From Chitinimonas arctica (GTDB taxonomy: Bacteria > Pseudomonadota > Gammaproteobacteria > Burkholderiales > Chitinimonadaceae): a DNA stretch of 64,000 nt. Below are positions 18,081 to 25,809 of the stretch, one piece after another (position 1 is the first letter of the stretch; each line of letters opens with the position of its first letter). The notes below the pieces were generated by a model that had not been told where the DNA came from, searched no databases, and saw only the letters and a program-made list of their open reading frames with translations. A program made the position numbers and the translations under genes. The stretch lies in NCBI RefSeq assembly GCF_007431345.1, contig NZ_CP041730.1, positions 1,798,001 through 1,862,000 on the forward strand, in the 5' to 3' direction.

Positions 18081-18249
18081 TTGGACTCAATCAAGCGAGG
18101 GGCGGCTCAGAATGCTACGGAACGTTAACCCCCGGCTGTGCGGAGTCGTTGCCCCGCAGGGGCTTACTACTCCGGCCTCCTCCTTGCGGGGGCCGCCGGG
18201 GGCTGAATTGACGCTTCAGTCCTCACTGATGGTCGAGCCTCTCCATGAA

Positions 18250-18273
18250 AAAAGGCGACTTGCGTCGCCTTTT
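18250..18273 (-). terminator. Intrinsic terminator of the Lys-rich protein gene
   Basis: A perfect 10-bp stem, AAAAGGCGAC with GTCGCCTTTT around a TTGC loop, lies 24 bp past the stop of the minus-strand gene. Its A/T flanks give a U-tract on transcription in that direction. Confidence 0.85.
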
Positions 18274-18297
18274 CTTGAAGCTGGAGAAAGAGTCGAA

Positions 18298-18561
18298 TTA
18301 CGACTTCTTTTCTTCCTTCTTCTCTTCCTTCTTGGCTTCTGCCTTCACTTCAGCCTTTTTTTCTTCTTTCTTGGCTTCAGCCTTCTTCTCTTCCTTCTTT
18401 TCTACCTTCTTCTCTTCGGCCTTCTTCTCAACCTTGGCAGCCGGAGCAGGAGCGGCGGCAGCGGCAGGAGCAGCGGCGGCAGCAGGAGCAGCAGCGGTGG
18501 CTTCAGCAGCGAAAGCAGCGGTGGCGAACAGGCCGGCGATCAGGGCAGCGATGAATTTCAT
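18298..18561 (-). CDS. Secreted Ala/Pro- and Lys/Glu-rich low-complexity protein
   Basis: An 87-residue protein with a clear signal peptide (residues 1-18, cleaved after AFA), an alanine/proline-rich segment (about 19-44) and a Lys/Glu-rich repetitive tail (about 45-87) built from units such as KKEEKKAE. The ATG has AAGGAA 6 bp upstream and the gene ends in an intrinsic terminator, so it is very probably expressed despite its simple composition. The mature protein would lie in the periplasm and form a long charged helix. No function is known to me; histone-like or envelope-spacer roles are only guesses. Confidence 0.75.
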   Translation of the reverse strand: MKFIAALIAGLFATAAFAAEATAAAPAAAAAPAAAAAPAPAAKVEKKAEEKKVEKKEEKKAEAKKEEKKAEVKAEAKKEEKKEEKKS

Positions 18562-18901
18562 GGTGTTTCCTTAAGTCTGAAAAGGTAAGTAGTTTGTTCG
18601 ACGCCTAGGCGCGTCGCAGGCATTAACGCACTGGCCAGGAGAGCGGTTGACACGGCATGCGGTTTTTTTTCGGTCAGGTGCCACCATAAAATATCCTTGC
18701 CCCCCATCGGTCCCACCGGCCGGCCTGCCGTAACGGCCGATAGTGGGTCAGCGCCGCAACACATTCTCGACCGAGCTTATTTCTCCGTAGAAATTACGTT
18801 GACAGTACCCCCTCAGTGGTATTGAATAGGTCTTGTATTCAACTGGTATCTAAGCGGTCACAATAAGACCGGTCATATCGGACTGGCGGGAGAGCGTGGG
18901 A
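18562..18901. other. Divergent promoter region, GlcNAc regulon side
   Basis: This 340-bp gap separates the Lys-rich protein gene from the GlcNAc kinase gene and must hold promoters for both. The right half contains the conserved 69-bp regulatory element; a GC-rich dyad (CGGCC near 18718 and 18734) sits in the left half. No further gene is seen. Confidence 0.6.
18799..18867 (+). promoter_or_regulatory. GlcNAc regulon promoter/operator, copy A
   Basis: A 69-bp block nearly identical to one at 27451-27519. It starts with a perfect -35 hexamer TTGACA and carries four half-sites, GGTATT (18818), GGTCTT (18829), GGTATC (18845) and GGTCAC (18856), spaced 11, 16 and 11 bp. GGTAT-type half-sites suit HutC/NagR-subfamily GntR regulators, one of which is encoded two genes downstream at 19765. 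It lies about 35-100 bp before the kinase start. Confidence 0.8.
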
Positions 18902-19765
18902 ATGGCCCTGGAATTTCTGATCGGTGTAGATGGCGGCGGCACCGGCACCCGTATCCGGGTGGCGGATCGCGACGGCCGCGAATTGGCGCGCGGCAGCGCC
19001 GGCCCTTCCGGGCTGGGGCTGGGTATAGACGTCGCCTGGCTGACTATCCGTGCCTGTATCGCCCGTACCTTTCGCGAGTCCCGCCTGCACTTCGACCCAT
19101 CGACCTGCGCCATCGGCCTGGGCCTGGCCGGCGTCCACAATCCCGCCTGGGCCGAGGCCTTCCTCGGCCAGGCCACCGATTTCCATGCCATCCGCCTCGA
19201 CACCGACGGCTTCACCACCTTGCTGGGCGCCCATGGCGGCCAAGCCGGCGCCATCGTGGCGGTCGGCACCGGCAGCATAGGCGAAGCCTGGCTGGGCGGG
19301 ACCGAACGGCGCACGGTCTCCGGCTGGGGCTTCCCCAGCGGTGACGAAGGGAGCGGTGCCTGGATAGGCATGCAGGCCGCCCGACTGGCGCAGCGCGCGC
19401 TGGACGGCCGCGCCGAAACCACGCCACTGGCCCGCGCCGTGGTCGCCCAGCTGGGCGGCGATATCACCCAGGCCTTTCGCTGGCTGGGCCAAGCCACCCA
19501 AACCAGTTACGCACAACTGACCCCACTGGTACTTGAGCACGCAGCGAATGACGCCGCTGCGGCTACCATCCTGCGCCAGGCGGGCGAAGAAATCGCCGAC
19601 ATCGCCCGTGCGCTCGATAGCGAAAACCGACTACCCATCGCGCTCTGTGGCGGCCTGGCGGAAGCATTGCGTCCCTGGCTGCCCTCGGCATTGATCCATC
19701 GCGCGCGCCAACCGCTGGCCGATTCCGCCACCGGCGCGCTGCACCTGATTCGGGGAAACATTTAA
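18902..19765 (+). CDS. N-acetylglucosamine kinase, BadF/BadG/NagK-like
   Basis: A 287-residue ASKHA-fold kinase with the phosphate-1 motif VDGGGTGTR near the N-terminus, an ADRDGRELARGSAGPSG segment, and a second nucleotide motif around VAVGTGSIGEAW. It is expected to phosphorylate GlcNAc to GlcNAc-6-phosphate in the cytoplasm, supplying NagA. The ATG at 18902 is chosen because GGGAG lies 9 bp upstream; an in-frame GTG at 18896 is too close to it. First gene of a tightly packed operon, its stop overlapping the regulator start (TAATG). Substrate is inferred from the neighbouring nag genes; other amino-sugar substrates are possible. Confidence 0.88.
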   Translation: MALEFLIGVDGGGTGTRIRVADRDGRELARGSAGPSGLGLGIDVAWLTIRACIARTFRESRLHFDPSTCAIGLGLAGVHNPAWAEAFLGQATDFHAIRLDTDGFTTLLGAHGGQAGAIVAVGTGSIGEAWLGGTERRTVSGWGFPSGDEGSGAWIGMQAARLAQRALDGRAETTPLARAVVAQLGGDITQAFRWLGQATQTSYAQLTPLVLEHAANDAAAATILRQAGEEIADIARALDSENRLPIALCGGLAEALRPWLPSALIHRARQPLADSATGALHLIRGNI

Positions 19766-20511
19766 TGGATAAAGCCCGCGAAGCCGCCCTCCTGGCCTTG
19801 AAGCCCGATTCCGACAGCAGCACCCCACTGTACCTGCAGGTCGCCAACAAGCTGTCCAGCGCCATCGGCACCGGCCTGTGGCAGGCCGATGAAGCCCTGC
19901 CGTCGGAGCGGGTATTGTGCGAGATGCTCGATATCTCGCGTGTTACCGCCCGCAAGGCGATGGATATGCTGTTCGAACAGGGCCTGATCGTACGGCGCCA
20001 AGGTTCCGGCACCTATATCGCCCCGCGGCTGGTCCAGCCGCTGTCGCGCCTGACCAGTTTTTCCGAGGAAATCCGCAATCGCGGCTTCGCCCCGTCGTCA
20101 CGCTGGCTGAGCCGCGAAATCGGCAGCGCCACCCAGGAAGAAGTCCTGCGCCTGGGGCTGTCGCCCGCCTCCAATGTGGCCCGCCTGAAGCGCCTGCGGA
20201 TGGCCGATGCCACCGTGATGGCGGTGGAAACCTCTACCCTGCCCAGCCGCTATCTGCCGGACCCCACGGCCATCACCGACTCGCTCTATGCCTGGCTCGA
20301 TGGCCACGGCACCTCGGTGGTCAGGGCCCTCCAGCATATCAAGGCGGTCAATGCCAGCGACGAGATCGCCCAGCTGGCCGGCATCCCCAGCGGCACCGCC
20401 ATGCTGATGATCACCCGGATCGGCTATTTGGACAGCGGCCTGCCGGTGGAACTGTCCTACTCCTACTGCCGCAACGATTACTACGATTTTATCGCCGAGC
20501 TCCGGCGATAG
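19765..20511 (+). CDS. GntR-family regulator of GlcNAc metabolism
   Basis: A 248-residue GntR/HutC-subfamily protein: winged helix at about residues 30-85 (ERVLCEMLDISRVTARKAMDML) and a UTRA effector domain from about 105 to 245. Proteins of this type (NagR/YvoA/DasR) typically sense GlcN-6-P or GlcNAc-6-P. The start codon overlaps the kinase stop by one base. It is the obvious candidate to bind the two matching 69-bp promoter elements at 18.80 and 27.45 kb, which would make it autoregulated. That pairing is inferred. Confidence 0.88.
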   Translation: MDKAREAALLALKPDSDSSTPLYLQVANKLSSAIGTGLWQADEALPSERVLCEMLDISRVTARKAMDMLFEQGLIVRRQGSGTYIAPRLVQPLSRLTSFSEEIRNRGFAPSSRWLSREIGSATQEEVLRLGLSPASNVARLKRLRMADATVMAVETSTLPSRYLPDPTAITDSLYAWLDGHGTSVVRALQHIKAVNASDEIAQLAGIPSGTAMLMITRIGYLDSGLPVELSYSYCRNDYYDFIAELRR

Positions 20512-20559
20512 GTCCCAGCCTCCGTTTATCGTCAACCGTCACCAGCCAGCTTTCCAGAT

Positions 20560-21666
20560 ATGCAAACCCTGCACGGCAATATCCTCACTCCCGACGGCTG
20601 GCGACACGGCGATCTGCATTTCGGCAGCCAGATCATCGGCCTGGCAGGCGTGCCCAGCGATCCGGGCGGCAATAGCGACGATTTTATCCTGCCCGGCTTT
20701 ATCGACCTGCATGTGCACGGCGGCGGCGGCCGCGATGTGATGGAGGGCGGCGACGCCCTGTCGGTCATCGCCCGCACGCATGCCCGCCACGGCACCACCA
20801 GCCTGCTGGCCACCACCATGACCGCGCCCAAGCGCGAAATCGAACTGGCCCTGCAGGGCGTCGGGCAAGCCATGGCGCTACGCAGCACCGCCGGTTCGCG
20901 GGTATTGGGCGTGCATCTGGAAGGGCCCTATATCAATCCCGGCAAGCTGGGGGCCCAGCCGAATTTCGCCCGCGACGGCGTACTCGAGGAAATACGCGGC
21001 TTCGGCGAACTGGCGCCGCTCAAGATACTTACGCTGGCGCCGGAAGTACGCGGCCACATGTCGCTGATCAGCGACCTGGTCGCACGCGGGATCCGGGTGC
21101 AGCTGGGCCATACGCTGGGCAGCTACGAGGATGGCGTGGCAGCGCTGCAGCATGGCGCCATCAGCTTCACCCATCTGTTCAACGCCATGACCGGCCTGCA
21201 CCACCGGGAGCCGGGCATTGTCGGCGCCGCGCTGGCCCACGCCGAATACGCCGAGCTGATCCCTGACCTGATGCATGTGCATCCCGGCGCCATCAAAGCC
21301 GCCCTGCGGGCCATCCCCAAGCTGTATTGCGTGACCGATTCGACCGCTGCCGCCGGCATGCCGGACGGCAATTACAAGCTTGGCCGCCACACGGTCACCA
21401 AATGCATGGGGGGCGTGCGCTTGCCGGACGGCACCCTGGCGGGCTCTACCCTGACCCTGGACGTCGCCCTCCGCAATCTGGTCGGCCTGGGCCTGGAGCT
21501 GGACGATGCCTCGCGCCGCCTCTCCACCTACCAGGCGGAGATGCTGGGCCTGGACGATAGGGGCCGGCTGGCGGTCGGCTGCCATGCCGACCTGGTGGTG
21601 TTCAACCGTGACCTGCAACTGAAAGCCGTCTTCGTCGAAGGCGAACCGATCAAACTGGAGAGTTAA
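20560..21666 (+). CDS. nagA: N-acetylglucosamine-6-phosphate deacetylase (NagA)
   Basis: Removes acetate from GlcNAc-6-P to give GlcN-6-P. The 368-residue amidohydrolase has HVH at residues 51-53 (IDLHVHGGGG), the GVHLEGPYINP metal-ligand segment, HLFNAM, and the TDSTAAAG motif holding the catalytic aspartate. It begins 48 bp after the regulator gene and ends directly against the GTG of the SIS-domain gene. Length and motifs are standard. Confidence 0.97.
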   Translation: MQTLHGNILTPDGWRHGDLHFGSQIIGLAGVPSDPGGNSDDFILPGFIDLHVHGGGGRDVMEGGDALSVIARTHARHGTTSLLATTMTAPKREIELALQGVGQAMALRSTAGSRVLGVHLEGPYINPGKLGAQPNFARDGVLEEIRGFGELAPLKILTLAPEVRGHMSLISDLVARGIRVQLGHTLGSYEDGVAALQHGAISFTHLFNAMTGLHHREPGIVGAALAHAEYAELIPDLMHVHPGAIKAALRAIPKLYCVTDSTAAAGMPDGNYKLGRHTVTKCMGGVRLPDGTLAGSTLTLDVALRNLVGLGLELDDASRRLSTYQAEMLGLDDRGRLAVGCHADLVVFNRDLQLKAVFVEGEPIKLES

Positions 21667-22689
21667 GTGACGACTTGCATGTGGAAAGAGATGCACGAGG
21701 CGCCCGCCGCCCTCGCGCGCCAGGCAGACCGACAGGATGCACGCTTCGCCGAGCTGGGCGCGCGCTTGCGCCATACCGATCCGCACGCGCTGGTCACCGT
21801 CGCGCGCGGCAGCTCGGACCATGCTTCGGCCTATCTGTCCTATCTCACCATGCTGCGCCTGGGCCGGCTCGCCGTATCGCTGCCCATGTCCTTGCTGACC
21901 CTGTACGACGCGCCACTGGACGTGGCGGGTACGGTCGCGATCGCCATTTCGCAGTCGGGCCGCAGCCCGGACGTGGTCGAACCGATCCGGCGCTTTCGGC
22001 AAGGCCGGGCCCAGACCGTAGCCCTGGTCAACGATGCGGCGTCGCCCCTGGCCGAAGCCGCCGAATGGACCCTCCCACTGGAAGCCGGTCCGGAATATGC
22101 GGTGGCCGCCACCAAGAGCTATATCGCCAGCCTGGCCGCCGGCGCCCGCCTGGTCGCCCATTGGGCCGACGACCAGGTATTGCTGGACGGCTTGGCAGCC
22201 TTGCCCGACGCACTCGGCAGGGCGTTGGAAACCGACTGGTCGGCCGGCGTGGAAGCCTTGCGGCAGGCCGAGCGCATCATGATCGTCGGGCGCGGCCTCA
22301 CCTTGCCGATCGCCCTGGAAGCCGCCCTTAAATGCAAGGAAACGGCGGCCATCCAGGCGGAAGCCTTCTCCGGCGCCGAAATCAAGCACGGCCCCATGGC
22401 GTTGATCGAGAAGGGCTATCCCTTGCTGATTTTCGCGCCGCGCGGCGCCGCGCAGGCCGGACTGATCAAGCTGGCCGCGGAAATGCGCGAACGCGGCGCC
22501 AAGGTATTGCTGGCCGCACCGGCCGATATCCCCGAGCGTGAACTGACCCTGCCGCCGGCGCCGCTGCCCGAACTGGATGCCCTCACCGCCATCAGTGCCT
22601 TCTATCCCATGATCGAAGCGCTGGCCCGGGCACGCGGTTTCGATCCCGACCAGCCACGCCATCTCAATAAAGTCACCTTGACGCGTTGA
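21667..22689 (+). CDS. SIS-domain glucosamine-6-phosphate deaminase (NagB-II type)
   Basis: A 340-residue protein with two sugar-isomerase domains; the phosphosugar-binding stretch ARGSSDHAS (about residues 41-49) and AISQSGRSPDVVE (about 96-108) are typical. It lacks the glutaminase half of GlmS, so it fits NagB-II, which converts GlcN-6-P to fructose-6-P and ammonia. The start is a GTG immediately after the nagA stop; an ATG at codon 5 is an alternative. Position after nagA supports the role. Confidence 0.92.
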   Translation: MTTCMWKEMHEAPAALARQADRQDARFAELGARLRHTDPHALVTVARGSSDHASAYLSYLTMLRLGRLAVSLPMSLLTLYDAPLDVAGTVAIAISQSGRSPDVVEPIRRFRQGRAQTVALVNDAASPLAEAAEWTLPLEAGPEYAVAATKSYIASLAAGARLVAHWADDQVLLDGLAALPDALGRALETDWSAGVEALRQAERIMIVGRGLTLPIALEAALKCKETAAIQAEAFSGAEIKHGPMALIEKGYPLLIFAPRGAAQAGLIKLAAEMRERGAKVLLAAPADIPERELTLPPAPLPELDALTAISAFYPMIEALARARGFDPDQPRHLNKVTLTR

Positions 22690-22739
22690 TCGGCAGCCGC
22701 TTCCCCATCCGACAGCCAGGCCCGGAGTCCAGCCCCATC

Positions 22740-23999
22740 ATGCTCTCGAAACGCATCGCCAAAGCCGCCCTGCTGGGCAGCCTTGCCCTGTCAGGCCAAG
22801 CCTGGGCCGACCGGCCCCGGCTGGAATTCTGGACGCAGAGCCTGGCGCCCAAGTTCGCGCCGTATTTCAATAACCTGGTCAGCCGCTACCAGGCGGCCAA
22901 TCCGCAGGTCGAAGTGGCCTGGGTGGACTACCCGTGGGACGTGATACGCAGCAAGTTCATGGTGGCCCTGGCTTCCGGCAACCCACCGGCCCTGGCCAAT
23001 GTACAAGTGCCCTGGGTCTACGAGTTCAAGGAAGCGGGCCTGATACAGCCATTGGACAATTTGCTGGACAGCAAGCAGTACCTGACCGGCGCCATCATGG
23101 ACGTCAGTTTCGATGGCCACATCTACGCCTTCCCTTTCTACAACGGCGCCAATGTCATCGCTTACAACACCGCACTGTTCCGCCAGGCCGGCCTGGATCC
23201 GGCGCAACCGCCCCGCTCCTTCGACATGCAGCTGAGCTATGCCAAGACCATCCGCCAGAAGACCGGCGTGGCCGGCTTCGCCCCCACGCTGGGGCCGACC
23301 AAGGTGGAAGGGTTGATGATCAACGAGGGCCTGGAAATCATGCGGAACGGCCGCGCCGTCTTCAATTCGCCGGCCCACGTCGCCTTTGTCCGCAAGCTGG
23401 CGGATGCCTACCAGGCCGGCGCCCTGCTGAAGGACAACCTGTTCTCCGAAGATAATTTCCAGGTCTCCATGGCGGCCTACAACAGCGGCCGGCTAGGCAT
23501 GCTGGTCACGGTACCGGCCGCACTGAAGCGCGTAAGGGACGATGCGCCCGCCATCTACCGCCATACCGATGCCGCCAGCGCGCCGCTGGGTCGCACCGGC
23601 ATGGCCGCCGGCGGCTGGCAATTCACCTTCGTGGTGCCCAAGAATGTCGATCCCAAGCTACTGCCGGAAGTCGCCAAGCTGGGCGCCTTTCTCACCAGCG
23701 CCGAAAACCAGCTGGCCTTTTCCCGCGCGGCCGGCACGCTGCCGACTTCGCGCCTGGCATCCCAGCACGCCTTCTTCCATACCCTGCCGGACCAGGCAGG
23801 CGCGGTGGAAAAGGGCCTGATCGCCGCGGCCCGCAATATCGCCGTCACCCGCACGGTCTTCCTGGCCGGCGTAAAAAACTCGGAATTGCTGTCCACCCGG
23901 CTTTCCGGCGCGGTGGAACAGGCGGTAACCGGCCGCAAGGACGCCAAACTGGCCCTGGACGAGGCCGTGCTGTTCTGGAACAAGAAGCTCGGTAAATAG
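22740..23999 (+). CDS. ABC transporter sugar-binding protein (family 1)
   Basis: A 419-residue periplasmic solute-binding protein. The ATG at 22740 has GGAG 12 bp upstream and starts a standard signal peptide (residues 1-22, ending in GQAWA). The mature part is a family-1 extracellular solute-binding fold, with LEFWTQSLAPKFAPYF at its N-terminus. It is followed by two permease genes and lies within the nag operon, so the ligand is probably GlcNAc or a chitin oligosaccharide, comparable to NgcE-type importers. Ligand is inferred from context. Confidence 0.9.
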   Translation: MLSKRIAKAALLGSLALSGQAWADRPRLEFWTQSLAPKFAPYFNNLVSRYQAANPQVEVAWVDYPWDVIRSKFMVALASGNPPALANVQVPWVYEFKEAGLIQPLDNLLDSKQYLTGAIMDVSFDGHIYAFPFYNGANVIAYNTALFRQAGLDPAQPPRSFDMQLSYAKTIRQKTGVAGFAPTLGPTKVEGLMINEGLEIMRNGRAVFNSPAHVAFVRKLADAYQAGALLKDNLFSEDNFQVSMAAYNSGRLGMLVTVPAALKRVRDDAPAIYRHTDAASAPLGRTGMAAGGWQFTFVVPKNVDPKLLPEVAKLGAFLTSAENQLAFSRAAGTLPTSRLASQHAFFHTLPDQAGAVEKGLIAAARNIAVTRTVFLAGVKNSELLSTRLSGAVEQAVTGRKDAKLALDEAVLFWNKKLGK

Positions 24000-24061
24000 C
24001 GACAAGGCCGTCGCCGGCCACCGCACCCATCCGCAACCGTATTCGACGAGAAGAGAGAATC

Positions 24062-24925
24062 GTGGCCAAGTCACGCCGTTCCACCCTGTCCGCTTACTTG
24101 TTCCTGGCGCCCGCCATCGTACTGTTATTGGTTTTCGCATTCTGGCCGGTGGGATTCGGTTCCTATATCGCGTTTACCCATTACAACGTGATCGAGCCGC
24201 CGCAATGGGTCGGCCTGGATAACTTCCGCGAACTATTCGCCGATGAACTGTTCCTGTCCGCGCTGCGCAATTCCGCGCTCTATCTGCTGGTGGTACCGGC
24301 CATCCAGGTGCTGGCCATCCTGCTGGCGGTACTGGTCAACAATAATCTGCCCGGCATCCGCTTCTTCCGCGCTGCCTACTATCTACCGGTCGTGACCACC
24401 GTCTCGGTGATCGGCGTCATCTGGAACTTCATGTACACCGATGCCGGCGCGCTCAATGCCACGCTGCGCTGGCTGCACCTGATCAATGAACCGATAGGCT
24501 TTCTCAGCGATGACCGCATCGCCCTGTTCGCGGTGATGTTCGTCACCATCTGGCGAGGCCTGGGCTGGTATATGGTGCTGTACCTGGCCGGGCTGCAATC
24601 CATTTCCGCCGAAGTCTACGAAGCCGCCATCCTCGATGGCGCCAATGCCTGGCAGCGCTTCTGGCGCATCACCGTGCCGCTGTTGCTGCCCACCATCCTG
24701 CTCTGCTCGATCATGTCCATGCTGGCCGCCACCAAGGCGTTCGAGGAAGTACAGATCATGACCCAGGGCGGTCCGTTCCAATCCACCTTCACCGCCTTGT
24801 ATTACGCCTACGAGTTCGGCATCAAGACCCTCAATTTCGGCCGGGCGCTCGCCGCCAGCCTGGTCGTTTCCTCGCTCTGCATGGCCCTGGCCTGGCTCAA
24901 CTTCCGCTACCTACAGCCCAAATGA
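24062..24925 (+). CDS. ABC transporter permease, MalF/UgpA type
   Basis: A 287-residue integral membrane protein with about six helices, the first at residues 10-32. The EAA loop that contacts the ATPase is present as EAAILDGANAWQRFWRI. The start is a GTG at 24062 preceded by an AGAGAGA-type purine run. It overlaps the next permease gene by ATGA. Together with its partner it forms the inner-membrane channel of the putative GlcNAc/chitobiose importer. Confidence 0.93.
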   Translation: MAKSRRSTLSAYLFLAPAIVLLLVFAFWPVGFGSYIAFTHYNVIEPPQWVGLDNFRELFADELFLSALRNSALYLLVVPAIQVLAILLAVLVNNNLPGIRFFRAAYYLPVVTTVSVIGVIWNFMYTDAGALNATLRWLHLINEPIGFLSDDRIALFAVMFVTIWRGLGWYMVLYLAGLQSISAEVYEAAILDGANAWQRFWRITVPLLLPTILLCSIMSMLAATKAFEEVQIMTQGGPFQSTFTALYYAYEFGIKTLNFGRALAASLVVSSLCMALAWLNFRYLQPK

Positions 24926-25809
24926 CAACGACCATGTCCCTCGCCCCCAGCAAGCGTCGTCCCACCCTGGCCGGAAGCCGCGTGCTGCGCCGTGCGCGCC
25001 GGGCGGCCCGCCATCTGCCCCACTACCTGGCCTTGACCGCGCTGGCGATCCTGACCGTCTACCCCTTCTGGTGGACCCTGGTCACCGCCCTGTCCACCAG
25101 CGGCGATGTCTATAGTTTTCCGCCGCGCCTGTGGCCGACCGAGCCGGGCCTGCAGAACTTCGTCGAGGTGTTCCAGACCATCAAGCTGGTGCTGTTCTAC
25201 AAGAATTCCATCCTGATCTCGGCCGCCTCGGTAGTGGGCACCTTGCTGATCTGCAGCCTGGCGGCCTATCCGCTGGCGACCATGCAGTTCCCGGGCCGCA
25301 AGCTGGTATTCGGCGCCATCGTCGCCACCCTGATCCTGCCGGCCGAGATCAATTTCCTGGTCAACTTCATCACCATCGCCAAGCTGCAACTGGCCGACAC
25401 CCTGGCCGGCGTGGTGCTGCCCGGACTGGCCGGCGCGGTCGGCATCTTCCTGATGAAGCAAGCCTTCGAAGCGGTACCGCGCGATTTGATCGATGCCGCC
25501 CGCATCGACGGCGCCAACGAGTGGCAGATTTTCTGGCGGGTCATGTTGCCCCTGACCAAGCCCGCCCTGGGGGCGCTGGCCATCCTGACCCTGGTCAGCG
25601 CCTGGAACCAATACATCTGGCCAGCGGTGGTCCTGACCAGCCCGGACAAATTCCCGCTCAGCGTGGGCGTGTCCTACCTGGCCGGCACGTTCGGTTCCAA
25701 GACCAGCGTGGTGGCGGCCGGCGCGGTCCTGACCGTGCTGCCCATCCTGATCGTGTTTCTATTTACCCAGCGCTTTTTCCTGCGCGGTTTCGAAGGTGCC
25801 GTGAAATGA
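24922..25809 (+). CDS. ABC transporter permease, MalG/UgpE type
   Basis: A 295-residue permease with a basic N-terminal tail (about residues 8-34) and six predicted helices. The EAA loop reads DAARIDGANEWQIFWRV. It overlaps the preceding permease by 4 bp and the following hydrolase gene by 4 bp, so the three are translationally coupled. The ATPase is not encoded here but 1.7 kb downstream behind its own promoter. Confidence 0.93.
   Translation: MTTTMSLAPSKRRPTLAGSRVLRRARRAARHLPHYLALTALAILTVYPFWWTLVTALSTSGDVYSFPPRLWPTEPGLQNFVEVFQTIKLVLFYKNSILISAASVVGTLLICSLAAYPLATMQFPGRKLVFGAIVATLILPAEINFLVNFITIAKLQLADTLAGVVLPGLAGAVGIFLMKQAFEAVPRDLIDAARIDGANEWQIFWRVMLPLTKPALGALAILTLVSAWNQYIWPAVVLTSPDKFPLSVGVSYLAGTFGSKTSVVAAGAVLTVLPILIVFLFTQRFFLRGFEGAVK

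Larger units (their letters stand above)
17882..18297. other. Intergenic region with GC-rich structured repeats
   Basis: No gene is supported in this 416-bp stretch. It contains the inverted-repeat element described separately and the terminator of the downstream Lys-rich protein gene. The remaining sequence is unusually rich in runs of G and C. Confidence 0.6.

Noticed and set aside
18245..18574. Phe/Ser-rich plus-strand frame of 109 codons
   Set aside because: It is the complement of the Lys/Glu repeat region; the minus-strand frame has the signal peptide, ribosome site and terminator.
20878..22662. 594-codon open frame on the minus strand
   Set aside because: It lies opposite nagA and the SIS-domain gene, which are clear family members; the frame is a by-product of high GC and third-position bias.
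25131..25805. N-terminal extension of the GH3 frame to 726 codons
   Set aside because: The extension lies in another frame of the permease gene; the ATGA overlap at 25806 and the family start argue for the shorter protein.
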